Source: Alphaproteobacteria bacterium (GTDB taxonomy: Bacteria > Pseudomonadota > Alphaproteobacteria > Reyranellales > Reyranellaceae). From it: a stretch of DNA of 32,078 nt. Each line of letters begins with the position of its first letter. The stretch's first letter is position 1. The position numbers and the translations under genes were made by a program. Under the pieces are notes generated by a model. That model was not told the origin of the DNA. It ran no database searches and was given only the letters and a program-made list of their open reading frames with translations. Positions 8,126-16,596 of the stretch are shown here, piece after piece. The stretch spans positions 1 through 32,078 of the forward strand of contig JAFAKN010000358.1 of NCBI GenBank assembly GCA_019235415.1. The letters are read 5' to 3'.

Positions 8126-9004
8126 TCATGTCGACCTTTCCAGCATGCGGAAGGCGTTCTGCAGGCTGCGATGCATCAGGTTGAAGGAGCGGCCGAGCGA
8201 GGCGATCTCGTCCTTGCCCTTGGCGGGGAATTCCGGCACGTCGGGCTTGCCGGCGGCCACGTCGCCCGCCAGGGCCGTGATGTGCTGGATCGGCTTGATG
8301 ATCACGTAGTGCAGCAGCACGTTCAGCACGATCAAGGTCACCAGGAAGAGCGCGCTCAGGCTGCCCATGAAGGCGATCAGCGACTGGTGCGCGCGGTCGA
8401 GCGCGACGCTCATCGGCACCGACACGATCTGCGCCCCGATCACGTCGCCCAGCTGCCAGCCGAAGCCGTTGGCCTTGCCGTACAGGTCGACCATCGAGGC
8501 CGGCGCCGCGGCCGGCGTCGAATGGCAGGTGAGGCAGGCCTTGTCGGTCAGGCGGAAGGGGCGCGCGAAGGTCAGGAACGGTCCGGTCGGCGTGTCGCGG
8601 ATGCCGACGAACTCGTTGAGCTTGGGATCGCGCTTGAAGGCATCGATGACGTCGGACTCCCAGTTGTTGGCGCGGTCGGAAGGATTGGTCGGATTGAGCG
8701 CAGCCTCCTTGTAGGAGTACTCGGAGAATTCCTTGCCGAGCTCGCGCAGCACGGCCTGGGCGGCAAACGACGGCACCGAATGCGGCACGAAGCGCGTCGC
8801 CAGCTGGTCGGCAACCAGCGGCTCGATCTCCTTCTGGGTATAGCTGCGCACCGCCCCGCCGCTGCCCATGATGAGATTGGCCTCGTTCAGCATCTGCTGC
8901 TTGGCTTCCTCGGTCGTGATCCGCCAGACGAGCACCGTGGCCACCGCCAGCCCGACCAGGAAGGCAACGATCAGCACGAGATTGAATTTTGTCCGCAGTC
9001 CCAC
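8126..9004 (-). CDS. Membrane sensor with Tll0287-like (DUF3365) CxxCH domain and HAMP
   Basis: Start taken as GTG at 9004, preceded by GGAGG with a 7-base spacer: 292 residues. A first membrane helix at about residues 8-28 is followed by a periplasmic domain (about 30-205). This contains CLTCH at C157-C160-H161, a c-type heme attachment motif of the kind found in Tll0287-like/DUF3365 sensors. A second helix lies at about 208-234 (FMGSLSALFLVTLIVLNVLL), then a HAMP-like linker with IIKPIQHITALAGDVAAGK. The protein ends shortly after, with no output domain. Inference: a heme-bearing redox or gas sensor whose output goes through a partner, most simply the kinase encoded 28 bases downstream. The cytochrome c maturation operon in this window would supply the covalent heme. 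A longer frame to 9112 lacks a supporting ribosome site. Confidence 0.85.
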   Translation of the reverse strand: MGLRTKFNLVLIVAFLVGLAVATVLVWRITTEEAKQQMLNEANLIMGSGGAVRSYTQKEIEPLVADQLATRFVPHSVPSFAAQAVLRELGKEFSEYSYKEAALNPTNPSDRANNWESDVIDAFKRDPKLNEFVGIRDTPTGPFLTFARPFRLTDKACLTCHSTPAAAPASMVDLYGKANGFGWQLGDVIGAQIVSVPMSVALDRAHQSLIAFMGSLSALFLVTLIVLNVLLHYVIIKPIQHITALAGDVAAGKPDVPEFPAKGKDEIASLGRSFNLMHRSLQNAFRMLERST

Positions 9005-9215
9005 AGTTTGCCTCCAGGAAATCGTGATCGGCGCGGCAGCCCGGGGAACGCTGTGCGGGCTCGGGCTGCTTCTCCCGCCAGCCGGCTGCCAACGACATGC
9101 CGGCCTCCCCAACGCAGCGCGACTATAGAGGGCCGCGCCGGGCGGTGACCATCCTGCATCGCCGGCGGTTGATCTGAGTCAAGGTGTCCGGCCGCCGACA
9201 AATCATAAGGGACGG

Positions 9216-9401
9216 GTGCACCACTTCATTTTCCGCTGCCCCGTCACCGGCCTGAACGTCCAGGGCAGCGTCGCCTCGAGCGAAACCGAGGCCCACTACA
9301 TCGCGCACGCCTGCCCGGCATGCGGCGGCATGCATATCGTCAATCCGCTGAACGGCAAGCTGATGTCCGAGGAGCATCCGCGGCTCAAGCCGGAATCTTG
9401 A
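9216..9401 (+). CDS. Small CPxCG zinc-ribbon-like protein
   Basis: A 61-residue protein starting at GTG 9216 with AAGGGA about 5 bases upstream. It has a first RCPVTG motif near residue 8 and ACPACGG near residue 33, so three cysteines plus a His-rich context (MHHF, AHAC, GGMHIV) could bind a metal or form a small knuckle. Short proteins beginning like this (FRCPVTGLNVQG) are, to my knowledge, widespread and uncharacterised in Bradyrhizobium relatives. It is divergent from the heme sensor gene, with a 211-base shared upstream region. Confidence 0.6.
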   Translation: MHHFIFRCPVTGLNVQGSVASSETEAHYIAHACPACGGMHIVNPLNGKLMSEEHPRLKPES

Positions 9402-9439
9402 CCCCTTTGATTGAAATCAAGGCGCGAAAGGGCCGTCCG

Positions 9440-9532
9440 ATGCATTCTGCTCGCGTGATGCGTTTCACCTGTCGCTGTCCGGCGACCGGCTTTGTCGCAG
9501 GCTCGACGTCCGCTCGCTCCGCAGCCCATGAT
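9440..9532 (+). pseudogene. Probable remnant of a second CPxTG small-protein gene
   Basis: Thirty-eight bases after the intact small gene, an ATG at 9440 opens a frame reading MHSARVMRFTCRCPATGFVAG, which resembles the start of the intact protein (FIFRCPVTGLNVQGS). The downstream CPACGG half is absent, and the frame continues into unrelated arginine-rich sequence overlapping the end of the subtilase gene on the other strand. It is best read as a truncated duplicate. The similarity is short, so chance is possible. Confidence 0.35.
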
Positions 9533-9635
9533 CCCCTCCCCGTCCCCCATGCCGCCCGCCAGCAGCCAAGGGCTTCGGCTATCCTTCGGGCTTCGCCCTC
9601 GGGATGCCAGATAAGAGGTCCGTCCTCCACTCGAG

Positions 9636-11702
9636 TCACGGCCATTCGTAGCGCTTCAGCTTCACGATCGGATCGGCCGGAATGCCGCCGGCGCCGCTGC
9701 GCTCGGGCTGCGGCAGGGTGATCGTTACCAAGCCCTGCACGCCGGCCCGATCGCCAAGCTGAAGAGCGGCCAGCAGATCCGCCACATTGCGTGCAACTTG
9801 CGGGGCCGCAACGCTGGTGCCGCCCATTGCAACCCGCGCACCGCTGCGCGACGCCGCCGCGAGCACGCCGGTATGCACGCGCGAATCCTCAGCGACGATC
9901 ATCGCATCGGGGATGCGCGGCGGCGGCGCCGGCGCACCCGCCGCAGAATATTTGGCAGGAAGCCGCTCCTTGCCCAGCATGGCACCGACAACGATGGTCG
10001 AAGCGCCGGTCGCCATGGAATTGATAGTGCCTTCGCGACTCACCGGGCTCGGTCCGACGTCGATCTCGAGGTCGCGGCCGGCGTGGTCGAAGCGGCGATA
10101 GCGCGGATCGTCGAGGAACGACTGCCGGCCGCGCAATGGGAAGCCGTAGACCTGGTCATCCCGTCGCACCCAGGCGTGCACGACATCGGACGCGGCCAGG
10201 CCGCCGGTGTAGGTGAGCTCGACCTGCCAGGTCCCGGCCGGCGCTAGCTGGGCAATCGGGGTTTGCGGATCGGGCTCCGCGTTCGACTGCAGCATCACCG
10301 TGAACCAGGCGCGGTTGGACGGGAGCCAGGCATTCCAGTAAGCCCAGGCGTAGTCGCCGTTGGGTGTGCCGAGCGACACCGGTGCCCCGAGCTCGCTCAG
10401 CGTCATGCGCGCACCGGTGGGCGAAGTGACCTGGAGCGTGAGACGGCTCTGCGTCGGCTGCGGCGCCGGCAACCAGATCTCGAGGAAGCTCGGTGTGCGG
10501 TCGTCGGGCAGCGTGCGCCACGGCAGAGTGGCACTTTGGCCCGCTCTCGCGAAGCTCATCCGAGCGTGGATGCGCGAAAGGTAGCTGTTGCCCGCCGGCA
10601 GCACGACGCGTAGCGCAAAGCCCAGCGTCTGGCATTCGGCGATCTTGTCCTCGATGTAGGCCTCGAGCACCGAGGTGCCGTCATGTGGGTCGGCCAGCAG
10701 GCCGTAGCTGAGATTGATGACCACCGGCAGCGGTCCGCTGCCGCGCGCCACGGCGATCGCCTGCGCCCGAGCGACGATGAAGTCGATGCCCAGCGCGATC
10801 CACAGCGAGAGGTCGCCCGGGTTCTCGTCGGCGGTCACGGCCTCCGGCAGCTGCACGCAGACGGTCGGCCGGTCCTGGCGATTCTTGGCCGGATCCTCGC
10901 CGCAGGCGAGATCCATGACGTGCGTTCCGTGGGCGGCAATCCAGGCAGCCGACTTGTGGCCCTCGACCCTGAAATCAGTGAGCCCGGCGGCGCGGTAAAG
11001 CAGATCCTCGTCACCCTTGCTCGCAGTCACGAAGCCGTCGATGTCGGCCTTGCTCAGCACCACGCCGGCATCCTGCAGCCAGCAGTATTCGACGCGCGTG
11101 CCGCCGGTGTGGTTGCGGAAGCGCTGGTGCGCAAAGGCGATGCCGTCGTCGATCACGCCCATGACCACCGTCGGCGGCGCGAGCGAGCCAAGAGTGGTGC
11201 TACGGCGGCGCGGCTTGGCGGCGAGCTTGGCCACCGCGGCAAGGCCGGCATAGCCACGCGCGTCGAGCGGACGCGCCAACGACGCGCTCTGCAGGAAGGG
11301 CAGGCCCGGGCCGGCGATGGCTTGCTGGAGGGGAGCGTCGGCCAGCACCGCCGCCCAAGCGCTGCCGCGTTCGCGCCCGCCGGCCGCCGGCCGGCTCAAG
11401 ACGCGCAGCGACTTCCGCCAGTCCGTCCGGCGTATGGTTGCCGGCAGGAAAGCGCCGTCGAGGAATTGCTCGGCCGTTTCCGGCTTCAGCCGCAGAAGCA
11501 GGGGGAGCTGGTCGACGCCGTCTTCCACCTGGCCGTGGCGGAAGAAGTGCAGCCGGCCTGGACCGAGCGCCCAGGTCACATAGGGGTTGATGGCAGCCCA
11601 CGCATCATGGCCGCGCGTCGGTTGCCTTCCGCCTCGCGTCCTTGGCGTTCCCCCTCCCTTACCCTCCGCAGTCTGACGAGGGCGGAAGCTTGAGCGCGGC
11701 AC
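9636..11702 (-). CDS. Subtilisin-like (S8) serine peptidase
   Basis: A 688-residue protein with the full S8 catalytic triad. Asp lies in VMGVIDDGIAFAH (D185), His in AAHGTHVMD (H258) and Ser in GGTSVAAPQVAR (S630); the oxyanion Asn is probably in VLPAGNS. No signal peptide is visible, and residues 1-170 form an Arg-rich N-terminal region that may be a prodomain. A long insertion between the Asn and Ser motifs (about residues 395-570) looks like a beta-rich accessory domain. The GTG start lies 3 bases after the stop of the upstream PAP2/haloperoxidase-like gene, so translation is probably coupled and the products are likely to act together or be made in fixed ratio. Substrate unknown. Lack of a signal suggests cytoplasmic action or non-Sec export. 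Confidence 0.85.
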   Translation of the reverse strand: MPRSSFRPRQTAEGKGGGTPRTRGGRQPTRGHDAWAAINPYVTWALGPGRLHFFRHGQVEDGVDQLPLLLRLKPETAEQFLDGAFLPATIRRTDWRKSLRVLSRPAAGGRERGSAWAAVLADAPLQQAIAGPGLPFLQSASLARPLDARGYAGLAAVAKLAAKPRRRSTTLGSLAPPTVVMGVIDDGIAFAHQRFRNHTGGTRVEYCWLQDAGVVLSKADIDGFVTASKGDEDLLYRAAGLTDFRVEGHKSAAWIAAHGTHVMDLACGEDPAKNRQDRPTVCVQLPEAVTADENPGDLSLWIALGIDFIVARAQAIAVARGSGPLPVVINLSYGLLADPHDGTSVLEAYIEDKIAECQTLGFALRVVLPAGNSYLSRIHARMSFARAGQSATLPWRTLPDDRTPSFLEIWLPAPQPTQSRLTLQVTSPTGARMTLSELGAPVSLGTPNGDYAWAYWNAWLPSNRAWFTVMLQSNAEPDPQTPIAQLAPAGTWQVELTYTGGLAASDVVHAWVRRDDQVYGFPLRGRQSFLDDPRYRRFDHAGRDLEIDVGPSPVSREGTINSMATGASTIVVGAMLGKERLPAKYSAAGAPAPPPRIPDAMIVAEDSRVHTGVLAAASRSGARVAMGGTSVAAPQVARNVADLLAALQLGDRAGVQGLVTITLPQPERSGAGGIPADPIVKLKRYEWP

Positions 11703-11705
11703 GGG

Positions 11706-12902
11706 TCAGCTCCACTCGGCGCGAGCCTTGGCCCATAGCCAGGCGAGGATCGGGCTGGGCTGCAGCGGCTGCACGCCGGTCCTTTGAATGTAGGGCGCGG
11801 TGCCGCCGGCGAACATCGTGGTCTCGATCTCCTCCCAGTAGAAGTCGCCGTCGAGCGGCGGCGCCAGGCCCGCCGAAACCAGCGGATAGAGGCCGCCGTT
11901 GAAGGCGAACGAATCGTAGTTCGCCCCGCCGGTGCAGCGGCGCCACAAATAGGCACCGAGCGCCAGGCCGAGGCAGCAGCCGGCCGCACTGTCGGCCGGG
12001 AAGTGCACGCCGGCCACTGTGCGATTGATCGCCACCCGCGAGGCGAGCCGCATCATCTGGTCGTGCCAGCTCGGATCGGCATAGGGCTGCGTGCCTGAAG
12101 CGCGCAGCAGCCGCGCAAGCACGCTCGCCGAGGCGAACGTCTCGGTGGCATGGCCGCTCGGGAAGCTGCCGTGCGAAGGCGTCAGGATGATCGGCTGCAC
12201 CTGCGGCGCGTATTCCATCGGCCGGCGCGCCGCGAGCGCTTGCTTGAAGCGCATCTCGGTGAAGTTGGCGAGCCGTACGGCGGCGGCGATCAGCTCGAGC
12301 GTGAAGCGCGTGCGATCGGAACGCAGGAAGGGAATGGCGCTGAGGAAGGTGGCCGCGCCGCCCATCTGGGTTAGGATCTCGCTGCCGCGATCGCCGCGCA
12401 GGTCGGCGTAGCGGTCGAGGAAGACGAGGTACTGCTTGAACTGCGCCACGCTCGGCCGGCTGATGCTGACGAACGGCTTGTAGGACGCCGCCCAGCCGCT
12501 GGTCGGCCAGCTGAGATGGCGCAGCTGCATGGCGTTGCCGACCCGCCGAAAACCGAGCTTGGAGACCAGCTCGAAGTCGAAGACGCTGGCCCGCACCCAC
12601 GGCTCCCAGCGCTCGAGGTTGTTGGGATCTTCCAACTGCAGCGCAGCCGGATTGGCCGTGGGCGGCGCCCACGAGCCCGCGATGCCGTCGCGGGTGCGGA
12701 TCAGCGCGTCGGCCGCGGCCGGCGAGTTGGCGAACGCGAGGCCATCCAGGCCGCCGACGCTCGCGAGGCCCCCCAGGCCACCGAGACCGCCAAGGCCCCC
12801 CAGGCCGCCAAGACCTCCCAACCCGCCAAGACCTCCCAAGCCACCGAGACCGCCCAAGCCACCGAGGCCACCGAGACCTCCCCACGCCGATTGTTGCGAC
12901 AT
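11706..12902 (-). CDS. PAP2-superfamily / vanadium-dependent haloperoxidase-like protein with Gly-Gly-Leu tract
   Basis: The ATG at 12902 follows GGGGGG and gives 398 residues; an in-frame TTG lies 18 bases upstream. Residues 8-46 are thirteen consecutive Gly-Gly-Leu triplets. The remainder is helical and carries the three phosphate/vanadate-binding motifs of the PAP2 fold: K-x6-RP (KQALAARRP), the PSGH motif (SFPSGHAT), and R-x5-H-x3-D (RTVAGVHFPAD). Length and layout fit vanadium-dependent haloperoxidase-like proteins better than short membrane PAP2 phosphatases, and no obvious membrane helices are present. Haloperoxidase versus phosphatase activity cannot be decided from sequence. The gene begins 22 bases after the cyclase gene and ends 3 bases before the subtilase start. 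Confidence 0.8.
   Translation of the reverse strand: MSQQSAWGGLGGLGGLGGLGGLGGLGGLGGLGGLGGLGGLGGLGGLASVGGLDGLAFANSPAAADALIRTRDGIAGSWAPPTANPAALQLEDPNNLERWEPWVRASVFDFELVSKLGFRRVGNAMQLRHLSWPTSGWAASYKPFVSISRPSVAQFKQYLVFLDRYADLRGDRGSEILTQMGGAATFLSAIPFLRSDRTRFTLELIAAAVRLANFTEMRFKQALAARRPMEYAPQVQPIILTPSHGSFPSGHATETFASASVLARLLRASGTQPYADPSWHDQMMRLASRVAINRTVAGVHFPADSAAGCCLGLALGAYLWRRCTGGANYDSFAFNGGLYPLVSAGLAPPLDGDFYWEEIETTMFAGGTAPYIQRTGVQPLQPSPILAWLWAKARAEWS
12765..12881 (-). repeat. 9-bp tandem repeat encoding (Gly-Gly-Leu)13
   Basis: Thirteen units of 9 bases code Gly-Gly-Leu on the minus strand, with synonymous variation (CTC, CTT, CTG and TTG leucines). The tract is therefore old or selected at the protein level rather than a fresh slippage product. 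It sits at the N-terminus of the PAP2/haloperoxidase-like protein. It could form a flexible or hydrophobic self-associating tail. Confidence 0.85.
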
Positions 12903-12924
12903 GCTTTGCCCCCCGTTCAAGAAC

Positions 12925-14712
12925 TCAATCCGGAACGCCGGCTTGGCGCAGCACCTCGGCGGCCAGCCTTCCGAGCGGATAGTTCGCCGCCGGCGACGCC
13001 GCGAGCCAGCCGCGGACCGTCATCCTGGGCTGAAGGCGCATGAGCTCGGCCGCGCTGCGGCATGCCTCGTCGCGCCGCCCGAGCTGCCACTCGGCCACGA
13101 TCAGCGAGCGCAAGGTCGAGGTGTGCTTGCGATTGGCCTTGAGCGAGCTTCTTGCCAGCTCGAGGGCGCGCTCGTAGCGCCCTGCCGAGACCGCGGCGGT
13201 GGCGGCGAGTGATTCGTAGAAGTAGCGGTGCGGATCGAGGGGCGAAAGCGAAAGCGCCCGCTCGGTGTGCTCGACCGCGTGCGAGCCCTCGCTCTTGAAA
13301 GCGTGCAGCGTTCCCTTGAGCAGCCAGGCGAGAGCGTTGCTGGGATTCGTCGCCAGCGCGCGCTCGTAGGACTCTTCGGCGATGTCGAACTTCTTCAGGA
13401 GGTTCACGTGAACGAAGCCGTTGACGGCGAGCGCCAGGGAATTGTCGGGATCCATGTCGAGGGCGCGCTTGGTGCACTCGGCCGCCATGTAAGTGTCGCG
13501 CTGCGGGTCGTCGGACCAGCCCTGCTGCACGCGCAGCACGTGCCAGTTGCCAAGCCACGCGATCGGCACGGGATGGCGCACGCCGCGGTCGATCAGCGCC
13601 TGCAGCAGGCGATGCGCCTCCTCGAAGTCGGGTAGCGACAGGCGATGCATCAGGCTGACGGCGCCCATCAGCAAGGTGTAGGCTTTGAGCGTCGGCAGCG
13701 GCTGCGCCCGCGATCGTTGCAATTCGCGCGACGTGACGGCGGCGCCGACGCCGGCCACCAGCCTGCCGATCAGCTCCTGCTCGCCGTCGACGATGGCCGA
13801 GACCTTGTCCTCCAGGCTCTCGACCCACAGCACGCGGCCGGTGCGCGTCTCGGCGAGCTCGACGTCGAGCTTGAAGCGCCGGTCGCCGGCGCGATAGGCG
13901 CCCGACAGCACGTAGTCGGCGCCGAGTCGCGCGCCGATCTCCTGCAAGGAGGCGTTGCGCCCGGCGAAGGCAGTCGTGGACAGACGCGAGACCAGTTTGA
14001 GATCGGCGCGATGCGAAAGCTTGCGGATGACCTCCTCGGCGATGATCTCGCCGATCACGCCATGATCGTTGGCGAGATTGCGCGAGGCGAAGGGCACGAC
14101 GGCGATCGACGGAGCGAGCTCGTCGAGCGCGACGGGCGGCGTCGGCGGACGCGGGCCGGGCGTGCCAACGCGGTAGGCACGCACCGGGTCGGGAATGCCG
14201 CGCACGTAGCAGTCGCCCAGATCCTCGACATCGGCGTCGAGGCTGGGCGTCAGCCCATCGCGCACGTGCTGGGAGACGACGATTTCGCCGGGCGCGGCGA
14301 GGCTCATCAAGCGCGCCGCTAGATTGACGCCGCGGCCCAGGACGTCGTTGTCCTCGACGATCACGTCGCTGACCTCGAGGCCCATGCGCAGCAGGATCTG
14401 GCGATCGGCCGGCCGGCGCGCGTTGGCCTGCGTGCGCTCCTGCTGGATGGCGAGGGCGGCCGAGACCGCCGAGCGCACGTCGGCGAAGTCGAGCAGCATG
14501 CCGTCGCCGGTGCTCTTGACCATGCGGCCGTTGCAGGCCGGCAGCACGTGGCGCTTCACGCGATCGACGAATCCCAGCCAGTGGGAGATGACGCCGATCT
14601 CGTCCTGCTCGATCAGGCGGACCGAGCCTACCATGTCCATCAGCAGCACGGCGCGCTTGGCCCACGCCACGCGATGCTGTGGTGGCAGCTCTGCGAGATC
14701 GAGTTCCGCCAT
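12925..14712 (-). CDS. Class III adenylate/guanylate cyclase with TolB-like and TPR regions
   Basis: The start at ATG 14712 is supported by GGGGAG 4-5 bases upstream: 595 residues. The N-terminal cyclase domain (about 20-180) has both metal-binding Asp residues (D26 in LLMDMVGS, D70 in KSTGDGML), the purine-selecting Lys (K66), and the transition-state Asn/Arg pair in GRGVNLAARL (N130, R134). It should therefore be active. Residues about 205-330 contain SIAVVPFASRN and GADYVLSGAYR, typical of the TolB/FlgO-like region following cyclase domains in alphaproteobacteria. The C-terminal third is TPR-like (ALDMDPDNSLAL, ALATNPSNALAW). No membrane segment. It heads a three-gene unit with the haloperoxidase-like and subtilase genes. 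Adenylate rather than guanylate cyclase is inferred from K66. Confidence 0.88.
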   Translation of the reverse strand: MAELDLAELPPQHRVAWAKRAVLLMDMVGSVRLIEQDEIGVISHWLGFVDRVKRHVLPACNGRMVKSTGDGMLLDFADVRSAVSAALAIQQERTQANARRPADRQILLRMGLEVSDVIVEDNDVLGRGVNLAARLMSLAAPGEIVVSQHVRDGLTPSLDADVEDLGDCYVRGIPDPVRAYRVGTPGPRPPTPPVALDELAPSIAVVPFASRNLANDHGVIGEIIAEEVIRKLSHRADLKLVSRLSTTAFAGRNASLQEIGARLGADYVLSGAYRAGDRRFKLDVELAETRTGRVLWVESLEDKVSAIVDGEQELIGRLVAGVGAAVTSRELQRSRAQPLPTLKAYTLLMGAVSLMHRLSLPDFEEAHRLLQALIDRGVRHPVPIAWLGNWHVLRVQQGWSDDPQRDTYMAAECTKRALDMDPDNSLALAVNGFVHVNLLKKFDIAEESYERALATNPSNALAWLLKGTLHAFKSEGSHAVEHTERALSLSPLDPHRYFYESLAATAAVSAGRYERALELARSSLKANRKHTSTLRSLIVAEWQLGRRDEACRSAAELMRLQPRMTVRGWLAASPAANYPLGRLAAEVLRQAGVPD

Positions 14713-14941
14713 AGCGCTCCCCGAACCGAATCGCGAGGCCGGATCGCATTCGCGCCGTGACGATAGCAGACTGTTGCCGGCGAACCAGTGCAAGGCATCC
14801 TCCCTTGCGCGCGGCCGAGCGCTAGCGCAGGCGCAAGCCGTCACGAGGTGCGGAAACTCACAAACAGAGCAATGACCCCGACATTGCCACGATTGTCCTC
14901 GGCCACTGCGGCTTTCAGGTCACTGTGCTCCCTTCCGAACC

Positions 14942-15324
14942 GTGCTGAACCAGGCAGCAGCGGGCCCAACCTGCCGAACTCGCCCTTCGCCGACGCGCCG
15001 ACGGGGCGGCTTCCAGTTTGGCCCACCGGTCAATCGCGTCACCTTTCGGCAGGGCTATCTCAACTGCGGTCCCAATTGTCGGGCGGCGATGATCGTCCAC
15101 GAGCGCCCCACTTCGTCGGCGGCGTCAACGCGATCGACCACTTCGCGACGGAGTTCCCCATCCCTCAGGGAGCGCCGCAGGGTTTGGGCGTGCCGGCCGG
15201 CCTAAACTATCAGCAGCTCCACACCGGCCAGGCCCTGCGCAACGCCTCGAGCTACGCGGCCGACGCGATCCACGCCGCGACCGGGGCCGATTCGCGCTTT
15301 GGCGCCAACAACATCTCCGTCTGA
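14942..15324 (+). pseudogene. Frameshifted zinc metallopeptidase (Asp-zincin / M35-like) remnant
   Basis: Two overlapping frames together form one plausible protein. The first reads GGFQFGPPVNRVTFRQGY...CRAAMIVHE up to about 15103. The other continues PHFVGGVNAIDHFATEFP...LRNASSYAADAIHAATG to the stop at 15324. Adding one C to the CCCC run at 15106-15109 joins them and restores HERPH, an HExxH zinc motif, followed by an Asp and a later NASSYAADAIH. That order is like lysine-specific/deuterolysin (M35-type) endopeptidases. Either a real frameshift or a sequencing error would explain this. The N-terminal boundary is unclear, and the frame opens at about 14876 without a convincing start. It is the only plus-strand coding trace between the cyclase and ccmI genes. 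Confidence 0.5.
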
Positions 15325-15343
15325 CGAAGGCCGCCTTGCTTCT

Positions 15344-16594
15344 TCACTTGGCCTCCGCCTCCTTGATCCTCTGCTCGAGCATCTCGCGGATCGGCGCGTC
15401 AGGCGGCAGCCGCGAAAGCAGCGCCTTCCAGCGCCGCGCCGCGGCCTGCTTGTCACCCGATGCGAACGAGGCGGCGCCGAGATAGAACAGCGCGAGACCG
15501 TTGCGCGGTTCGGCCTTCTCCAGCCGCTCCAGCACGGCGACGGCTGCAGGCGGCGGTGGGTCGCCCGGCTTCAGTTGGCGCACATAGGCCTCGGCCCAGT
15601 CCGCGAGTTGCCGGGCATCGACGGGAGCCAATGAATCGGCGTGCACATAGGCGTCGACGGCGTTGGCGTTCTCGCCCAGCACCTTCCAGGCATTGGCCAG
15701 CCTCAGCCAGCCGGCACGGTCCTGCGGGTTTTCCTTGAGCCGTTCAGCGAGGCCCTCGACCATGCCGCGGATCGCCTGCTGGCGCTCGGCCGGCGAAAGC
15801 TTCGCCATCGTGTCCTGCTGCTCGCGCGATGGACCGGTCGGCGCTGGCGGTAGTCCCGGATCGACTCCTGCCGCGCGGGCCACGCGCTCGATCTCGGCAC
15901 GCAGACCGGGCGCGAACGGGGCGTCGGGATATTTCGTCAAAAGATCGCGCCAGCGGGCCAGCGCCGCGGCGCTGTCGCCGCTCTGCGCCTGGTGCAGGCC
16001 GAGATAGTAGAGCGTGCGCGGGTCGCCGGGATTGCGCTGCAGAGCCTTGTTGAAGGCTTCGAGTGCCGGTTGGGTAACCGTGCCGTCGGCTTCCAGCGTT
16101 AAAGCCTCGCCCAATGCCGCCTGCGCCTCGGGATCGTCGGGATGCTCGGTCGCGCGGGCGCGTGCTTCGACAACAAGGCGCGCGATGTCCATATGAGGCT
16201 CTTCGGCCGGCGCGCTGCCGCGTGCGAACGGCGCGGAGGGCAGGCCGGGATGGCCGAGTTGCAGGTAGAGGCCGAGCGCCAGCAACGGAACGGCGAGCGC
16301 GAGGCCGGGCGGCAGAACCTTATGAAGCGTCGATGGCGGCTTACTCGACGGCACAGCGGCCGCCTGGTCGGCGGCGGCGAGAATGCGCCGCTCGACTTCC
16401 GTGCGCGCGGCGGCGGCCTCGCTCTCGGCCAAGATGCCATTGGTACGCTCGCGCTCGATCTCGGCCAGCTGGTCGCGGTAGATGCCGAGCTCGCCCTCGA
16501 ATCGGCTCTTGGCATCGAAGCGACTGCCCAGCAGCGGGATCAACAGGACGCCGACCGTCGCAGCGCTGAGCAGCGCGAGGACGAGCTCGAGCAT
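15344..16594 (-). CDS. ccmI: Cytochrome c biogenesis protein CcmI
   Basis: A 416-residue membrane protein, last gene of the ccm operon. It has an N-terminal membrane helix (LVLALLSAATVGVLLIPLL), a cytoplasmic loop with charged coiled-coil character (YRDQLAEIERERTNGILAESEAAAA, typical of CcmI/CycH), a second helix at about residues 95-112, and a periplasmic TPR domain (ALEAFNKALQRNPGDPRTLYYLG and similar). CcmI delivers apocytochrome c to the CcmF-CcmH ligation complex by binding its C-terminus. The ATG lies 2 bases after the ccmH stop, with the ribosome site in the tail of ccmH, which here is formed by a REP-like element. Confidence 0.95.
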   Translation of the reverse strand: MLELVLALLSAATVGVLLIPLLGSRFDAKSRFEGELGIYRDQLAEIERERTNGILAESEAAAARTEVERRILAAADQAAAVPSSKPPSTLHKVLPPGLALAVPLLALGLYLQLGHPGLPSAPFARGSAPAEEPHMDIARLVVEARARATEHPDDPEAQAALGEALTLEADGTVTQPALEAFNKALQRNPGDPRTLYYLGLHQAQSGDSAAALARWRDLLTKYPDAPFAPGLRAEIERVARAAGVDPGLPPAPTGPSREQQDTMAKLSPAERQQAIRGMVEGLAERLKENPQDRAGWLRLANAWKVLGENANAVDAYVHADSLAPVDARQLADWAEAYVRQLKPGDPPPPAAVAVLERLEKAEPRNGLALFYLGAASFASGDKQAAARRWKALLSRLPPDAPIREMLEQRIKEAEAK

Positions 16595-16596
16595 CT

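Noticed and set aside
6634-8184. Long plus-strand frame opposite the kinase gene
   Set aside because: The minus strand carries all kinase motifs; the plus frame is low-complexity Arg/Gly/His and has no ribosome site.
9570-9625. Possible fourth REP-like copy (CTTCGGGCTTCGCCCTCGGG)
   Set aside because: Only the CCTCGGGATG end resembles the ccm copies; the internal GGGACC blocks are missing.
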